Of a stretch of 64,000 bases of DNA, positions 34,299-45,463 are shown piece by piece. Within the stretch, counting starts at the first letter, position 1, and each line of letters begins with the position of its first letter. The stretch is taken from assembly GCA_029582165.1 (NCBI GenBank), contig CM055888.1, forward strand, positions 18,481,501 to 18,545,500, read 5' to 3'. The notes under the pieces are model-generated. The model worked only from the letters and a program-made list of their open reading frames with translations. It had not been told where the DNA came from and searched no databases. The DNA is from Portulaca oleracea (Eukaryota; Streptophyta; Magnoliopsida; Caryophyllales; Portulacaceae). Position numbers and translations under genes: made by a program.

Positions 34299-36387
34299 TT
34301 TAATTAAACCCCATCCCTTTCTTTTTCCCTGCGCGGCGCAAGAACCGTTTGTCTTCTCTCTCCCGGGTCTTTACGTTCGCACAACCACCGCTGCTTACCT
34401 AGCCGACTACCACCACCTCTCATCCTGTCGCACCACCTCCGGATGGCCGCCTGACCACCGAGCACCACCATGAGCCTCACCGGGTCACCACCCTCGAGCC
34501 ACCAAGCCGCGCAAGGAAGGCTGTGTTCTTGCTGTGATTGGGACGCTCATCGCACAACCCACCGCTCCCGACACCAGTTACTGCCACCACCAACAGCCGT
34601 CCTCGCCACCGGACCACCACCCCTAGGCCGTTCCACCGCCACCACCAACCACCCTCGTCATCAGGACCCCGAATCTCGAGCAACCAACCGCACCCAAGCC
34701 CGGAACCAAGGCCTGTCGCGACTGTCGCTGCTGTCTGCGTGATCTCATCACCACCGCCGGCCACCACACCACCTCACCACCATCCCGGAGTCGCCATCAC
34801 CGCCAGTCAGCCGCCCCGACCTCCTACCTCTCTTGTTTTTGGGTATAAACTTTAATCTCGGTTCTAGCTACGTGTTGGGTGTGTTAATGCATGTTACGTA
34901 ATTTTGCTTTGCTACGTGATTCATGCCAAAAATATTACATCTTTTACTATGCTTCTTCGTCCTCTTATTACTATTATTATTACTATTATTATCATCATTA
35001 CTATTGTTTGCGTTCTAAATATAATATTTTGGTTAGTAAAGTTTTGATTTTTTTATGTACGGTAATCTTATCATCGTGTTTTTATCATGTGATATATTTT
35101 TTTATTATGAATTTTATCGAGTTTTACGTAAAAAGCATTATTATAAACTTGTATTATTCATGTTTACAAACCATGTGGTATTACTAGTATTATATGAAGT
35201 TTTGATGTCAAAAAGATTTAGCCTTTTATTGTTGAAATTAGTGTGTAAGTACTACGGTTGGGTTAGTTTAGAATTTAAGTGTTAACTTGGTAAAGTTGTC
35301 ATGTCTAAGTTCAAGTGTGAGTGTGGGTGTGTTATAAAGTCATTCAGGAAGGGTTAATATTTGTGGTTCCAGGGTTAGATGTCAAGAGTTTAGGACCCCG
35401 AGATCAGATGGCGAAAGTTAGAACCGAAATTAACAACTACAAGTGAACCGGGAACGGGACAGTTTCGATAGGGTGTAAAGAACGGGTCTCCACGAGAAGT
35501 ATAGTCATCCTTTAATCGAACCCTTTGAACTGGAGGTTCCCTTAGATATTATCCTTCACAGGAATTTTGCGGATCGGACTTTGGAGTTGTATAGGTCGAG
35601 TTATACCCCGATTACAAGACCTAGGTCAGATCTGGATAGTTTGGATTAATGACCGTTTTTTAGGATCATAGGAGATGTTTTTGGTCTCGAGTTCAACATA
35701 TGCGTTTTAGTAGACATCTCGAGGTTTCCGAAAGGTCCAAAAGCAGACCCATAGGATGTCAACAAGTCAAGTTTTGACCTTTTTATGTGGATGCTGTAAT
35801 CTGTTTTGTTGATGCTTTTTATTAATAAAAATGTTGTTGTGTGAATGTGATGTTTTGAGCTGGGTATGTGATTACTTGGAATGTGTTAGATGATTTAGAG
35901 TGTAAATTCATGATTTTTGGGAACCTATAGTGTTCCTAGGGGAGGGTTAGGTAGAAGGTAGTTAATACTAAACTTCGAAGGGCGCATTTTGATTAGAATA
36001 ATTACTTTTATTTTAGGCCCGAGCTAATTCGCGTCATTAGTGAGCTCAAGTGTGTTTGTCTTAGCTGTGAAGTGAAGTTAACCAGGTAATGTCTATGCTC
36101 TAATCCCCACTGGGATGCTCTTTAAATGTGTTTTAATGTTTTCTAATCTGTTTTGAGAATTGCATCCCGAAAGGGGACTTTTGTTGGAATGTGACCATTT
36201 GCTTTGGATAACTGATTGTATTTGTTTGTGCTTTGATTTTATTGAGTTGAGAAATTTGATGGTCTTTTATTAGTGGTTTTATTATTGGTTTTGATAAACC
36301 TGGGTTGGATTTGACTTGAGAGTTGTGAGCTGAGTTTGAATAATATACTAATAACTCAAGTGAATCATTAAGCGAGTTTATTCTACT

Positions 36388-36755
36388 GATGCCTTTGATA
36401 GGCGAATACTTTGATGCCTTTGGTAGGCGATTATTGATGCCTTTGGTAGGCGATTATTGATGCCTTTGGTAGGCGATTATTATTTATGCCTTTGGTAGGC
36501 GATTATTGATGCCTTTGGTGGGCGATTATTATTTATGCCTTTGGTGGGCGATTATTATTTATGCCTTTGGTGGGCGATTATTATTTATGCCTTTGGTAGG
36601 CGATTATTGATGCCTTTGGTGGGCGATTATTATTTATGCCTTTGGTAGGCGATTATTGATGCCTTTGGGAGGCGATTATTATTTTTGCCTTTGGTAGGCG
36701 ATTATTATCTTTAATGCCTTTTGTAGGCGCATGTTCTTGATGCCTTTGGTAGGCG
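36388..36755. repeat. Minisatellite in T1 3' LTR (15 copies)
   Basis: Same GATGCCTTTGGTAGGCGATT unit as in the 5' LTR, with a different order of GTAGG/GTGGG variants and two fewer copies. Confidence 0.92.
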
Positions 36756-37263
36756 GTGTTACCTTATGGGATTTGATATCCCGCTCGCATAATAAACTGA
36801 CTTGGTTGGGTTAAGGAACACAGTTAGAAGGGTTAAAGGTTTGTGAAATGTTTTGACTTGTTCCCTCGCCCTCAAATGAATTGAAATGAATTTAACTTGT
36901 TTTTAACGTTAAGGGTAGACATTATTGAGATTTCCTACTCATTTTTGAAATGTTTTGTTTTCAGGTGAAGATCTATATGCTGGGGACGAGAATTAGCAGT
37001 GAGGACGACATGTTTAGAAGTCGTTAAATATGTTACTTTTCTTTTCTGTGAAAATTGAAGTTAGTTTTAAGGTTTATTTCTAAGTACGAGTTGTTAGTTG
37101 GTTTGCCGTTGACAGACAGTTGTAGTTTTCTTTCTCGCCTTGTATTCCTTCGGGGATACGGCAGTGACGCCCAATAAGAGTTTGAGTCTTCCGCTAAATT
37201 TTTTCTGTTAACGTTAGTTTGACTTGACTATTCTATATTTGAATTTCCAAGGCGTTACAACTA

Positions 37264-38642
37264 TGATATGAGATGTTAGAGACCATCTAGAAGAACAACC
37301 AGCAGCAGCAACTTCATCAGCAAAGGAGGCATCTATAGGAGCTTCACTAGCACTTTCAGCATCAGCATGAGGAAGAGACCTTGCTGTCTCACCAAACTCA
37401 GCAGCATTAGAAGAAAATCCAGCATAAACACCAAGCTTCAAATACTCAGCCATCACAGCACGACAGTAAGCAGGTCAGCAAGTAGTTCAGACAGCCAACA
37501 GGAGTTCTACATCATTTTTAGCAGCCACCGGCCCATTAACAACATCCATCCAAGCTTGTTACATCCTTGTGAAACAAGTTTTGGCACCTACAGCCATCCA
37601 ACCCATAAGCATTGGTCATTCAGACCAAGTTCAGTTCCCAGCAGAACAACCCAAACAACAGTCTTTCTCAATGTGATATCTCTGGATTGAGGAAGATTTA
37701 GCCAATGTTTCCCAGGAGTTTTTTGTCCTCATCATGCCATTTTGAAGTCCAAGCCAAGTCCCATTATGTTCGAGCATGGCAACACTAAGTTTCAAGTGCC
37801 AGAACAAGCAATCCTAATAGGGTTACGTTGTTTGTTATCAGTTTTTCCAGAACCCCAGTTCTAGGGCAAAGTATTTTGTTATCTGTCCTATAGGGGTCAT
37901 TTTGGTCTTTCCCTGTCCATTCTTAATCTGTTGAGGTTACTTCCAGGTTAAAGTTTGCGCGGGAATTACCTCAGTAACTTTATAGTTATCCCCCCCAGCT
38001 AGGAAAGCTTGTGATTGGTTCAAGTTGCCACCCTTTTGGTGCTTCGTCCAATCAGAGCTTAGCTTATGTTTTCCTTTTATTTTCTAACCAAATGTAATCC
38101 AGATGATATTAGTTAGATTAGGATGTAATGTGATGTATTTATTTTAAGCATTGTAAGTTAGATTAAGCTAGGGAGATTAGGCAGATTGCTTATGTTAAGC
38201 AACTACTAATCAAACTGATTAGCTGTACTATGTATGCTGAATTTTCAGCAACTAAAAGGATCATCAGTGTTTATTCAATAGTATTCTCGAGTGTCTTAGA
38301 ACCTCTTTATGTTTATGAGTACTAGATAACTGTCAACCCTTGGTTAATTCAGCTTCTATCACTGGATTTTGGCAAGAATCCAGCAAGTGTTAGCTGAACT
38401 TGATCGTTCATACTCTAGTGTGTCTGTAGGAGTGTGAATGTGATAGTCCTTTGCCCTTGATTGCAGCTGTGGTGTGTCTGTATCAGTTGTAAGCAAGCCT
38501 AACTTTATTTTCCTTGTTGGGTTGTCATCTATTCCAGCTAATTGCTTTCAATTAGCTTTGTTTTACATTCAGCAGTCTGTGTATGTGACTGTATGGTGTG
38601 TGCTAGTTCAATGCTCTGATCTTTGTGAGCTTGCATACATCA
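37264..38642 (+). repeat. 5' LTR of CRM-like element R4 (about 1.38 kb)
   Basis: The right end CATACATCA lies 4 bp before a primer site. The left end is placed at TGATATGAGATG, which roughly inverts the right end (TGATGTATG); TGTTAGAGACC at 37274 is an alternative. The left boundary coincides with T1's target duplication. No second copy is in the window, so both limits are provisional. Confidence 0.6.
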
Positions 38643-38645
38643 TCT

Positions 38646-38657
38646 TGGTACCAGAGC
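38646..38657 (+). promoter_or_regulatory. Primer binding site of R4
   Basis: TGGTACCAGAGC, one mismatch from the usual tRNA-iMet site TGGTATCAGAGC, 4 bp after the LTR end and about 40 bp before the gag start. Confidence 0.8.
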
Positions 38658-38698
38658 ATTGTGTTCTGTCTTGGAGGAAGTTTGTTTGTGATTTCAGG

Positions 38699-38787
38699 AT
38701 GTCGAGCAGTAGTAAGACACCTCCGGAGATTGCAGAACATGCTTTGAGAGAAAAGCATGAAATGGAGAGACAAGTGAAGTATCTGGA
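38699..38787 (+). pseudogene. R4 gag, 5' fragment interrupted by R5
   Basis: ATG at 38699 encodes MSSSSKTPPEIAEHALREKH and ten more residues before the nested element begins at 38788. The frame resumes at 42111 after R5 and one copy of the target duplication (QLKHYVYLKQKQIQ). It is the N-terminus of capsid; the full gene is dead for other reasons as well. Confidence 0.85.
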
Positions 38788-39567
38788 TGATGTATAATGG
38801 GATCAAAGGAAATCACATTACACATGAAAACATGATCTTTAAAAACCAAGACAAGAATCTTCCTTCTCTAAGTTCTTAAGGATAAAAAACGAATGAATGA
38901 AAGAATGGTAGAAATCAAAAGATCAATGGAAATGTTACCAAAGAACGTTTGAATGAACGAATGATAGTTTGGAATTGGCTTGAGAAACTCTTGAAGATAT
39001 AGGCACACCACTTCAAGAAGATCTTCAAATCTTCCTATAGCTAGCCAAGCAAGGAATAGAAAAAGAGATTTGGGACGATTCCCTAGAATGGAGAATCGGT
39101 TTCTAGCCCAAAAGCTAGAGAGAACTCAAAAGCATGTAGCCTTTAGAACTTTGATTTTGTATTGTATTGAATGATTGAATGAATGATTACAAGGGCCTCC
39201 CAAGGGGTCTATTTATAGTAGAAGAGGACCCCTTAGGCATGTACAATCTAGCTTACATCATCTATTACAATGATTACATCATAAAGAATCAAAATGTACA
39301 TAACTAGATTAAAACATTGATAACTTCCTCAATTCTTCTCCAAACTTCAAGATTCAAAAACCATTAGAAAGCTCTTTGAATGATCTTCCTTTGGATCTAG
39401 GATGACTTTCCCAATAGCTTCATGGATCTTGAGATATAGAGCAAAGTATCAAGTTGCACTTGATGAAGTCATTCGATTTTGAGAGAGATGTGAGTGATTG
39501 AAGCTCTTCCTCCATGTAAGCGAGTATTTGGTTCCCATGATGTGTATTTGGTACCAAATATACATCA
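38788..39567 (-). repeat. 3' LTR of R5 (780 bp)
   Basis: Nearly identical to 41317-42105 apart from a small indel and scattered substitutions, suggesting fairly recent insertion. Preceded on the minus strand by the polypurine tract AACTAGGGAGGAA. Confidence 0.92.
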
Positions 39568-39764
39568 TTCCTCCCTAGTTGAGAAGATTTTGTCCTCAAA
39601 CTAGGAAGTTCTTCTTCTCCGCCATAGTATGGCTTAAGATCACTCACATTGAAAGTACAACTACCTTCATAATCTTCACCAAGTTGTAGTTTGTAAGCAT
39701 TATCACGAATCCTTTCCAAAACTTCATAAGGACCACACAAATATCCTTCCCTTGACTTAGCCAT
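39420..39764 (-). pseudogene. R5 pol C-terminal tail
   Basis: About 115 codons. GPYEVLERIRDNAYKL matches the GPF region of R1 integrase, followed by FNVSDLKPYYGG and SLRTKSSQLGRNDV. As in R1, the frame crosses the polypurine tract into the LTR. It is fused out of frame to the protease fragment at about 39755, the scar of the internal deletion. No catalytic domain remains. Confidence 0.85.
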
Positions 39765-39960
39765 TGAATTGTGTAAGGGGATGGGTGTGCACTAACCTCC
39801 AATTGTAGCTTATTCACCATGGTTGTTGAAGCGGCATTAGTGCAACTTCCTCCATCAATGATTAGAGAGCAAACTTTGCTTTGAATGGTACACCTTGTAT
39901 GAAATATGTTCTCCCATTGTTCTTGCTCGTTTGGCACACAAGCAACACTTAGAGCCCTTC
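39755..39960 (-). pseudogene. R5 protease N-terminal fragment
   Basis: Encodes ENIFHTRCTIQSKVCSLIID, then GGSCTNAAST and HPSPYTIQWLSQGK, so the D-G-G active-site triad is present. Right after QGK the sequence jumps to the pol tail in another frame. The join lies in AAGGGAAGGA, shared by both sides, suggesting a microhomology deletion or template jump. Confidence 0.85.
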
Positions 39961-39966
39961 TTACTA

Positions 39967-41088
39967 CTAAGATTTCTCCTTCATTTCTCCTTCATCTGCT
40001 TCCTCTACATTTTCCTCCTCATTTACGCCAATAGTGTCTTTAACCTCCTCATCATTTTCACTTTCATTATACTCCGACCCAACATATAAAGCACTTTGAT
40101 ATTCAACCAAAGATACTACTCTTTTGTTAGGACACTCCGAGGCATAGTGACCTAATCCTTGGCAACGAAAACATCTCCTTGGAGCTAATGATTTGGGTTC
40201 TTGGACGTGGGGTTTAGGGATGGATGGGGACTGATTTTGTGGTGCTTTGTTGTAGGGTTGTTTTGTAAGAAATGAAGGTTTTTGTTGTGGAGTGTATGGA
40301 CGTGTAGATTGGGATGGTTTGTAAGATGTTTGGTACATTGTTATGGTCTCTTTTCCTCTTTCTTTTCTTTGCCTTTCTACTTTTAAGGCCAAAGAAGTCA
40401 ATTCATCCAAAGATTGGTAAGAATGTAACTCAACTATATTACGAATCCAATGATTAAGACCAAACAAGTAACGTACCAAAGTTTGTGGTTCATTCTCTTG
40501 GAGATCACAACACCAAAGTAGGTGCTCAAACTCTTTGGTGTACTCCTCCACACTTCTACTTCCTTGAACCAAACGTTGCAATTTGTAGTAGTTATCTTGG
40601 AGATAACTTGGTGGTAGAAACTTTTCTTGCAACTTGCTTTTCATCTTACTCCATGTCTTAATCTTGTCCTTTCCCTTAGCTTGCCTCTTCTTTTGTAAGT
40701 TTTTCCACCAAATGGACGCATGTTTGCGCAACTTTAGGGCCACATACTTCACTTTCTTTTCATCTTGAACTTCTTTAAGATCAAAGACACGTTTAATAGT
40801 TTGCATCCAATCTAGAAAGTTTTCAGGATCAAGATTACCATCAAACTTCGGAATCTCCACTTTGAAATCAAATCGTTCTTCCCTTCTTGGATGTCCACTT
40901 CTTTCACTTTCTGCGTCATCCTCATCACCTTGAGGTTTCCTAACATAAGAATCATCACACATCTCTCTATGTTGAAGATGCATATACTTCTTTAATTGGT
41001 CGGTGAGGTACACAATCTTTTGCTTCATCAATTCTACATCATCTTGGGAAGTTGTAGGTGGATCCGTTGGAGTACTTCCACTAGCCAT
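39967..41088 (-). CDS. R5 gag (capsid-nucleocapsid), nearly intact
   Basis: 373 codons from ATG at 41088 (MASGSTPTD). The open frame extends upstream to 41313, but that part is leader and the 41088 start matches the R2 homologue. Capsid (RFDFKVEIPKFDGNLD to WWKNLQKK) is followed by a CCHC knuckle CFRCQGLGHYASEC and an acidic linker. An 11-bp tandem duplication (GAAGGAGAAAT) near 39975 shifts the frame, so gag ends EGEMKEKS instead of continuing into protease as in R2. Gag proteins of this type form particles that package retroelement RNA. Whether it is expressed is unknown. Confidence 0.85.
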   Translation of the reverse strand: MASGSTPTDPPTTSQDDVELMKQKIVYLTDQLKKYMHLQHREMCDDSYVRKPQGDEDDAESERSGHPRREERFDFKVEIPKFDGNLDPENFLDWMQTIKRVFDLKEVQDEKKVKYVALKLRKHASIWWKNLQKKRQAKGKDKIKTWSKMKSKLQEKFLPPSYLQDNYYKLQRLVQGSRSVEEYTKEFEHLLWCCDLQENEPQTLVRYLFGLNHWIRNIVELHSYQSLDELTSLALKVERQRKERGKETITMYQTSYKPSQSTRPYTPQQKPSFLTKQPYNKAPQNQSPSIPKPHVQEPKSLAPRRCFRCQGLGHYASECPNKRVVSLVEYQSALYVGSEYNESENDEEVKDTIGVNEEENVEEADEGEMKEKS

Positions 41089-41300
41089 CAATCTTGATTC
41101 AAAAAGATCAAAAGAACTCACAGTTTTGGGGCTAGGGTGAGGGGACGAGAGATGAAATGTGTTTAGGCTAGATTGTGTTTGGGTTAGGGGTTCTTTGTGG
41201 AGTTTTGTGGGGAACGTGTGATGGGAACATTGTGGGGATGAATTTTTGATGGAAAGATTGCAAAAAGATGGTGCAAGAACTAAGAGAATCAAACTCCTAA

Positions 41301-41312
41301 GCTTTGATACCA
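41301..41312 (-). promoter_or_regulatory. Primer binding site of R5
   Basis: Minus strand TGGTATCAAAGC, one mismatch from the tRNA-iMet site, 4 bp from the LTR end at 41317. Confidence 0.88.
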
Positions 41313-41316
41313 CTTT

Positions 41317-42105
41317 TGATGTATAATGGGATCAAAGGAGATCACATTACACACGAAAACAGGATCTTTAAAAACCCAGATAAAAATCTTCCTTCTCTAA
41401 GTTCTTAAGGATAAAAAACGAATGAATGAAAGAATGGTAGAAATCAAAAGATTAATGGAAATGTTACCAAAGAACGTTTGAATGAACGAATGATAGTTTG
41501 GAATTGGCTTGAGAAACTCTTGAAGATATAGGCACACCACTTCAAGAAGATCTTCAACTCTTCCTATCACCAACCAAGCTAGCCAAGCAAGGAATAGAAG
41601 AAGAGATTTGGGACGATTCCCTAGAATGGAGAATCGGTTTCTAGCCCAAAAGCTAGAGAGAACTCAAAAGCATGTAGCCTTTAGAACTTTGATTTTGTAT
41701 TGTATTGAATGATTGAAAGAATGATTACAAGGGCCTCCCAAGGGGTCTATTTATAGTAGAAGAGGACCCCTTTGGCGTGTACAATCTAGCTTACATCATC
41801 TATTACAATGATTACATTATAAAGAATCAAAATGTACATAACTAGATTGAAACATTGATAACTTCCTCAATTCTTCTCCAAACTTCAAGATTCAAAAACC
41901 ATTAGAAAGCTCTTTGAATGATCTTCCTTTGGCTCTAGGATGACTTTCCCAATAGCTTCATGGATCTTGAGATATAGAGCAAAGTATCGAGTTGCACTTG
42001 ATGAAGTCATTCGATTTTGAGAGAGATGTGAGTGATTGAAGCTCTTCCTCCATGTAAGCGAGTATTTGGTTCCCATGATGTGTATTTGGGACCAAATATA
42101 CATCA
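41317..42105 (-). repeat. 5' LTR of R5 (789 bp)
   Basis: Minus strand TGATGTATATTTGG at 42105 to CATTATACATCA at 41317. A TATAAATA-type promoter motif is on the minus strand near 41750. Confidence 0.92.
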
Positions 42106-42110
42106 CTAGA

Positions 42111-43205
42111 AGATCAGCTGAAGCATTATGTGTATTTGAAGCAAAAACAGATTCAGGAGGATGAATTTGTGAGAGATCAGGGATATGAAGAGGAGGAGGT
42201 AGAAGAAGAGGATACTTTAAGGAAGAAGAGGAAGAGAACCCATTTGGAGACTCTGGTTTCATAGGAGAGGTTGGTAGAGGGATTCTAGCAATTAGGAGGT
42301 TCATTAGGAGAAATTATGGTATGAGAGGTGGACGAGGAGATCAACATCTTAGGAGAAGAGTTGATAGAAAGGAGAGGGAAGATAGGGAAGAAAGGAGAAT
42401 AGAAATGTGAGATTTCAAAGTGGAGATACTTGGGTTTAAGGGAGATTTAGATGCTGAAGTCTTCTTAGATTGGTTACAGACTATAGAAAGGGTGTTTGAT
42501 CTTAAGGAGGTTTATGATGACATCAACGTTAAGCTTGTTGCTCTTAAACTAAAGGGACATGCTTCAACTTGGTGGAGTAACTTATAGAAGAGAAGAGTAG
42601 AGAAACCTAGGAAAGATAAGATCAGAACCTGGGAGAAAATGAAAAAGAAGCTGAAAGAGAAAATTTTGCCTGAGAATTATATGCAGTCTAACTATTCTAA
42701 GTTGCAGCAGTTGGTGCATGGAGGAAAATCTGTGGAGGAGTACATTAAGGAGTTTGAACATTTGTTGTGGAGGTGTGATTTGAAGGAGAATGATGTGCAG
42801 ACTTTGGTGAGATACTTGTCAGGGTTGAATGACAGCATCAGAAATGTTGTGAAGCTTCAGTCCTACTCCAGCTTGGAAAAGTTGGGCAATAAGGGTCATA
42901 AAGTGGAGCAACAAAGGAAGAACAGGTTCAGGGAGTACAAATCAAAGCCCCAACCCAAAGCCTGTCCACAAAAACAACCATACTCTTACCAAAAGACAAC
43001 ATATAACCCATCTCCTAGACCACAGCCAGTTCAAGCACCACAAAACAGATTCCCACCCCTAAAACCCCCTCAAACACAACCCCAAACCTATCCCCAAAGA
43101 CCCCCAGCTCCAGCAGGGAGAGCTTTCTATGAGAGGATGTTTCAGGTGTCAAGGCCTGGGGCACATTGCCTCAAAATGCCCAAACAAGAGAATGGTTACT
43201 CTTGC
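42111..43205 (+). pseudogene. R4 gag, main part
   Basis: Continuation of the frame split at 38787. Early in it is a stop after THLETLVS (about 42259). Beyond that the capsid core is readable (DFKVEILGFKGDLDAEVFLD, ALKLKGHASTWWSNL) with another TAG in the WWSNL-stop-KRR position near 42585. The frame then runs open as 189 codons (42639-43205) through EEYIKEFEHLLWRCDLKEND and a proline/glutamine-rich linker. At about 43130 a frameshift moves the zinc knuckle into another frame. At least three lesions: not functional. Confidence 0.85.
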
Positions 43206-43776
43206 TGAGTACCAAGCAGCCTTGTTTATTGACTCTGAATATGTACAGGAAGAAGAACAGGTTTACGAGGAGCCTGAGCATGATCTAGTCTATGGTGATG
43301 CCATAGAAGAGGGACCTGATGAAAGAGAGATGTTGGTGGTCAGGAGAGTTCTGAGCAGTTCAGCAGTAGAAGAAGCAGAAGAGCAAAGGGACAATATCTT
43401 TCATACAAGGTGTACCATTGGAGGGAAGGTGTGCTCAGTGATTGTTGACAGTGGAAGCTGTACCAATGCAGCATCCAACACTATGGTGGAGAAGCTAAAC
43501 TTGGCTACCAAGCCCCACCCAGCTCCATACACTATTCAGTGGCTTAGTTCAGGGAAAGGTATCCAAATTTCAGCTAGATGCCTTGTGAATTTTTCAATTG
43601 GTCATTCGTATAAAGATGAGGTCTGGTGTGATGTTTTGCCCATGGATGCCTATCATTTGCTTTTGGGTCGACCTTGGTTATATGATAGATCAGTGAGCTA
43701 TTGTAGGAGAGCCAATACTTATACCCTTACCCTAAACCACAAAAAGATCATTCTTACCCCCATGAAACCCTCCTAG
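43129..43776 (+). pseudogene. R4 zinc knuckle and protease
   Basis: Encodes the CCHC knuckle CFRCQGLGHIASKC at its start, an acidic linker, then NIFHTRCTIGGKVCSVIVDS with D-S-G and the following GSCTNAAS. The retropepsin fold continues through ILTPMKPS, where TAG (43774-43776) interrupts the polyprotein; the same frame continues beyond. The active-site triad is intact, unlike R1. Confidence 0.85.
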
Positions 43777-45463
43777 TTAGCCAAAAAGACAAAAAACCTA
43801 TGCCTTGAGCCTAGTCTTGATGTGTTGCTATTATCTGATCAACATGAGTTTGGTACACAGAGAGACTTGATCCTATTAGGCCTTGAAGAACCTCAGCCCC
43901 ATAAAATGATCACCCTTTATTCCTACCTTTACTCTAGCAGTGTCAACATGTTTTTCCTGAAGAAATGCCACCTGGTTAGCCATAAAAAAAGGGATATCCA
44001 GCACAAGATTGACCTTGTACTTGAATCAGTTTTGCCTAATAAGCCAAGCTTATATAATGACACCAGCGAATTCCAATGAGATACAGAGGCAGGTGGATGA
44101 GTTATTGGAGAAGGGAGTGATTAGGGAGAGTCTAAATCCATGTGCAGTTTCAGCCTTGTTAGTGCCTAAGAAAGATTGGAGTCAGAGAATGTGCATTGAT
44201 TGTAGGGCCATTAACAAGATCACAATCAAGTATAGGTACCCTATACCTAGACTTGAAGACATGTTGGATGGGTTACATAGGTTAACAGTCTTTTCTAAGA
44301 TTGATTTGAGGAGTGGATATTATCAAATAAGGATCTATGAGGGAGATGAGTGGAAAACTGCATTCAAGACCAAGGGAGGCTTGTTTGAGTGGTTGGTCAT
44401 GCCTTTTGGCCTGACTAATGCTCCATCCACATTCATGAGACTTATGAATCAGGTCTTAAAGCCACTCATAGGCAAGAGTGTTGTGGTTTACTTTGATGAT
44501 ATTCTTGTTTATAGCAGGTCTGAACAAGAGCATGTCAAGCATTTGCAGGAAGTCTTAGAAATTTTGAGCAGGGAGCAACTATTTGATAATCTCAAGAAGT
44601 GTTACTTCTTTACATCACAAATGAGCTTCCTGGGATATATGGTAACAGCAGAAGGCATTCAGGTTGATGAGGAGAAGATTTAAGCCATCAGGGAGTGGCC
44701 TGTGCCCACTTCAATTCAGCAAGTCAAGAGCTTCCATGGCCCGGCTTCATTTTACAGAAGATTTGTCAAGAATTTCAGCACCATCTTAGCACCAATGTCT
44801 GAAGTGGTGAAAGGGAAGTCCTTTATTTGGACAACAACAGCCTAGAAAGCCTTTGAAGAGGTCAAGGAGAGGCTTACTTCAGCACTAGTTCTAGCACTGC
44901 CCAACTTCATCAAGGTTTTTGAAGTGGAATGTGATGCTTCAGGTGTTGGCATAGGAGGAGTCCTAACCAGGAGAGCAAGTCAGTTGCCTATTTCAGTGTG
45001 AAGTTGAATGATGCTAAGAGAAAGTACAACATCAATGATAAACAGTTCTATGCCATCATTAGAACTCTTCAACACTGAAGGCACTATCTAATTGGAGCAG
45101 AGTTCATACTGCATAGTGATCTTGAGGCCTTGAAGTTCATTCAAGGGCAGCACAAGCTCAACACCAGGCATGCTGCTTGGGTAAAGTTCATGCAACAGTT
45201 TCACTTCATCATCCATCACAAGTCAGGAGTGCTAAACAAGGGAGCAGATGCATGGAGTAGAAGGTATATGTTGCGTCATATACTTGATTCTAGAGTTTTG
45301 GGTTTTGAGCATTTGCAAGCTTTGTACCAGGAAGATGGAGATTTTAAGCAGTTGTATCAGAAGTGTCAGCAGCAATCCCAGGATCTATATCATGTAGCTG
45401 ATTTGTTATTTCAAGAGATAGTCAGGTTGCATCGAGTGCCAAATACTATAGTCTCTAAGAGGG
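43777..45463 (+). pseudogene. R4 reverse transcriptase, RNase H and deleted integrase
   Basis: RT from about 43990 carries [10 protein letters not shown], a frameshift near 44050, [13 protein letters not shown] and [11 protein letters not shown]. Stops follow at 44681, near 44843 and near 45077 (QH-stop-RHYL). RNase H ends with VLNKGADAWSRRYML. Integrase is cut internally: after LYHV the sequence jumps to DLLFQEIVRLH, so the zinc site and first catalytic Asp are missing. It ends at VSKR, where the second catalytic Asp would follow, against an LTR of the gag-only array at 45464. The element is dead and truncated at its 3' end. Confidence 0.87.

Larger units (their letters stand above)
25608..37259 (+). 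mobile_element. Tekay-like LTR retrotransposon derivative T1 with giant LTRs, 11.65 kb
   Basis: Flanked by a perfect 5-bp duplication ACTAT (25603-25607 and 37260-37264). LTRs 25608-29438 and 32640-37259 begin TGTAAAACCCC and end GGCGTTACA. The tRNA-iMet primer site is at 29442-29459 and a polypurine tract lies just before 32640. The 3.2 kb interior has no long frame, only a pol-end remnant with a chromodomain-like string. The layout (very long LTRs, short non-coding interior) matches elements described as large retrotransposon derivatives (LARDs). The Tekay/Del link is inferred from LTR length and the pol end. Confidence 0.92.
32640..37259 (+). repeat. 3' LTR of T1 (4620 bp, includes foldback insertion)
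   Basis: Same termini as the 5' LTR. An ATT run lies at about 32864-32915 and TATAAATA at 33052-33059. A 1205 bp foldback element is inserted 34 bp after the TATA box. Without it and its duplication the LTR is about 3.4 kb. The minisatellite at 36388-36755 has 15 copies. Confidence 0.92.
38788..42105 (-). mobile_element. Nested CRM-like deletion derivative R5, 3.3 kb
   Basis: Complete on both sides: LTRs 41317-42105 and 38788-39567, minus-strand termini TGATGTATATTTGG and CATTATACATCA. Flanking 5-mers CTGGA (38783-38787) and CTAGA (42106-42110) are a target duplication with one mismatch. The interior holds gag, the first part of protease and the last part of pol; RT, RNase H and most of integrase are deleted. 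It would need another element's enzymes to move. It interrupts R4 gag and is therefore younger than R4. Confidence 0.93.

Noticed and set aside
37367..37690. 107-residue serine/histidine-rich frame
   Set aside because: Lies within the R4 LTR; no recognisable domain.
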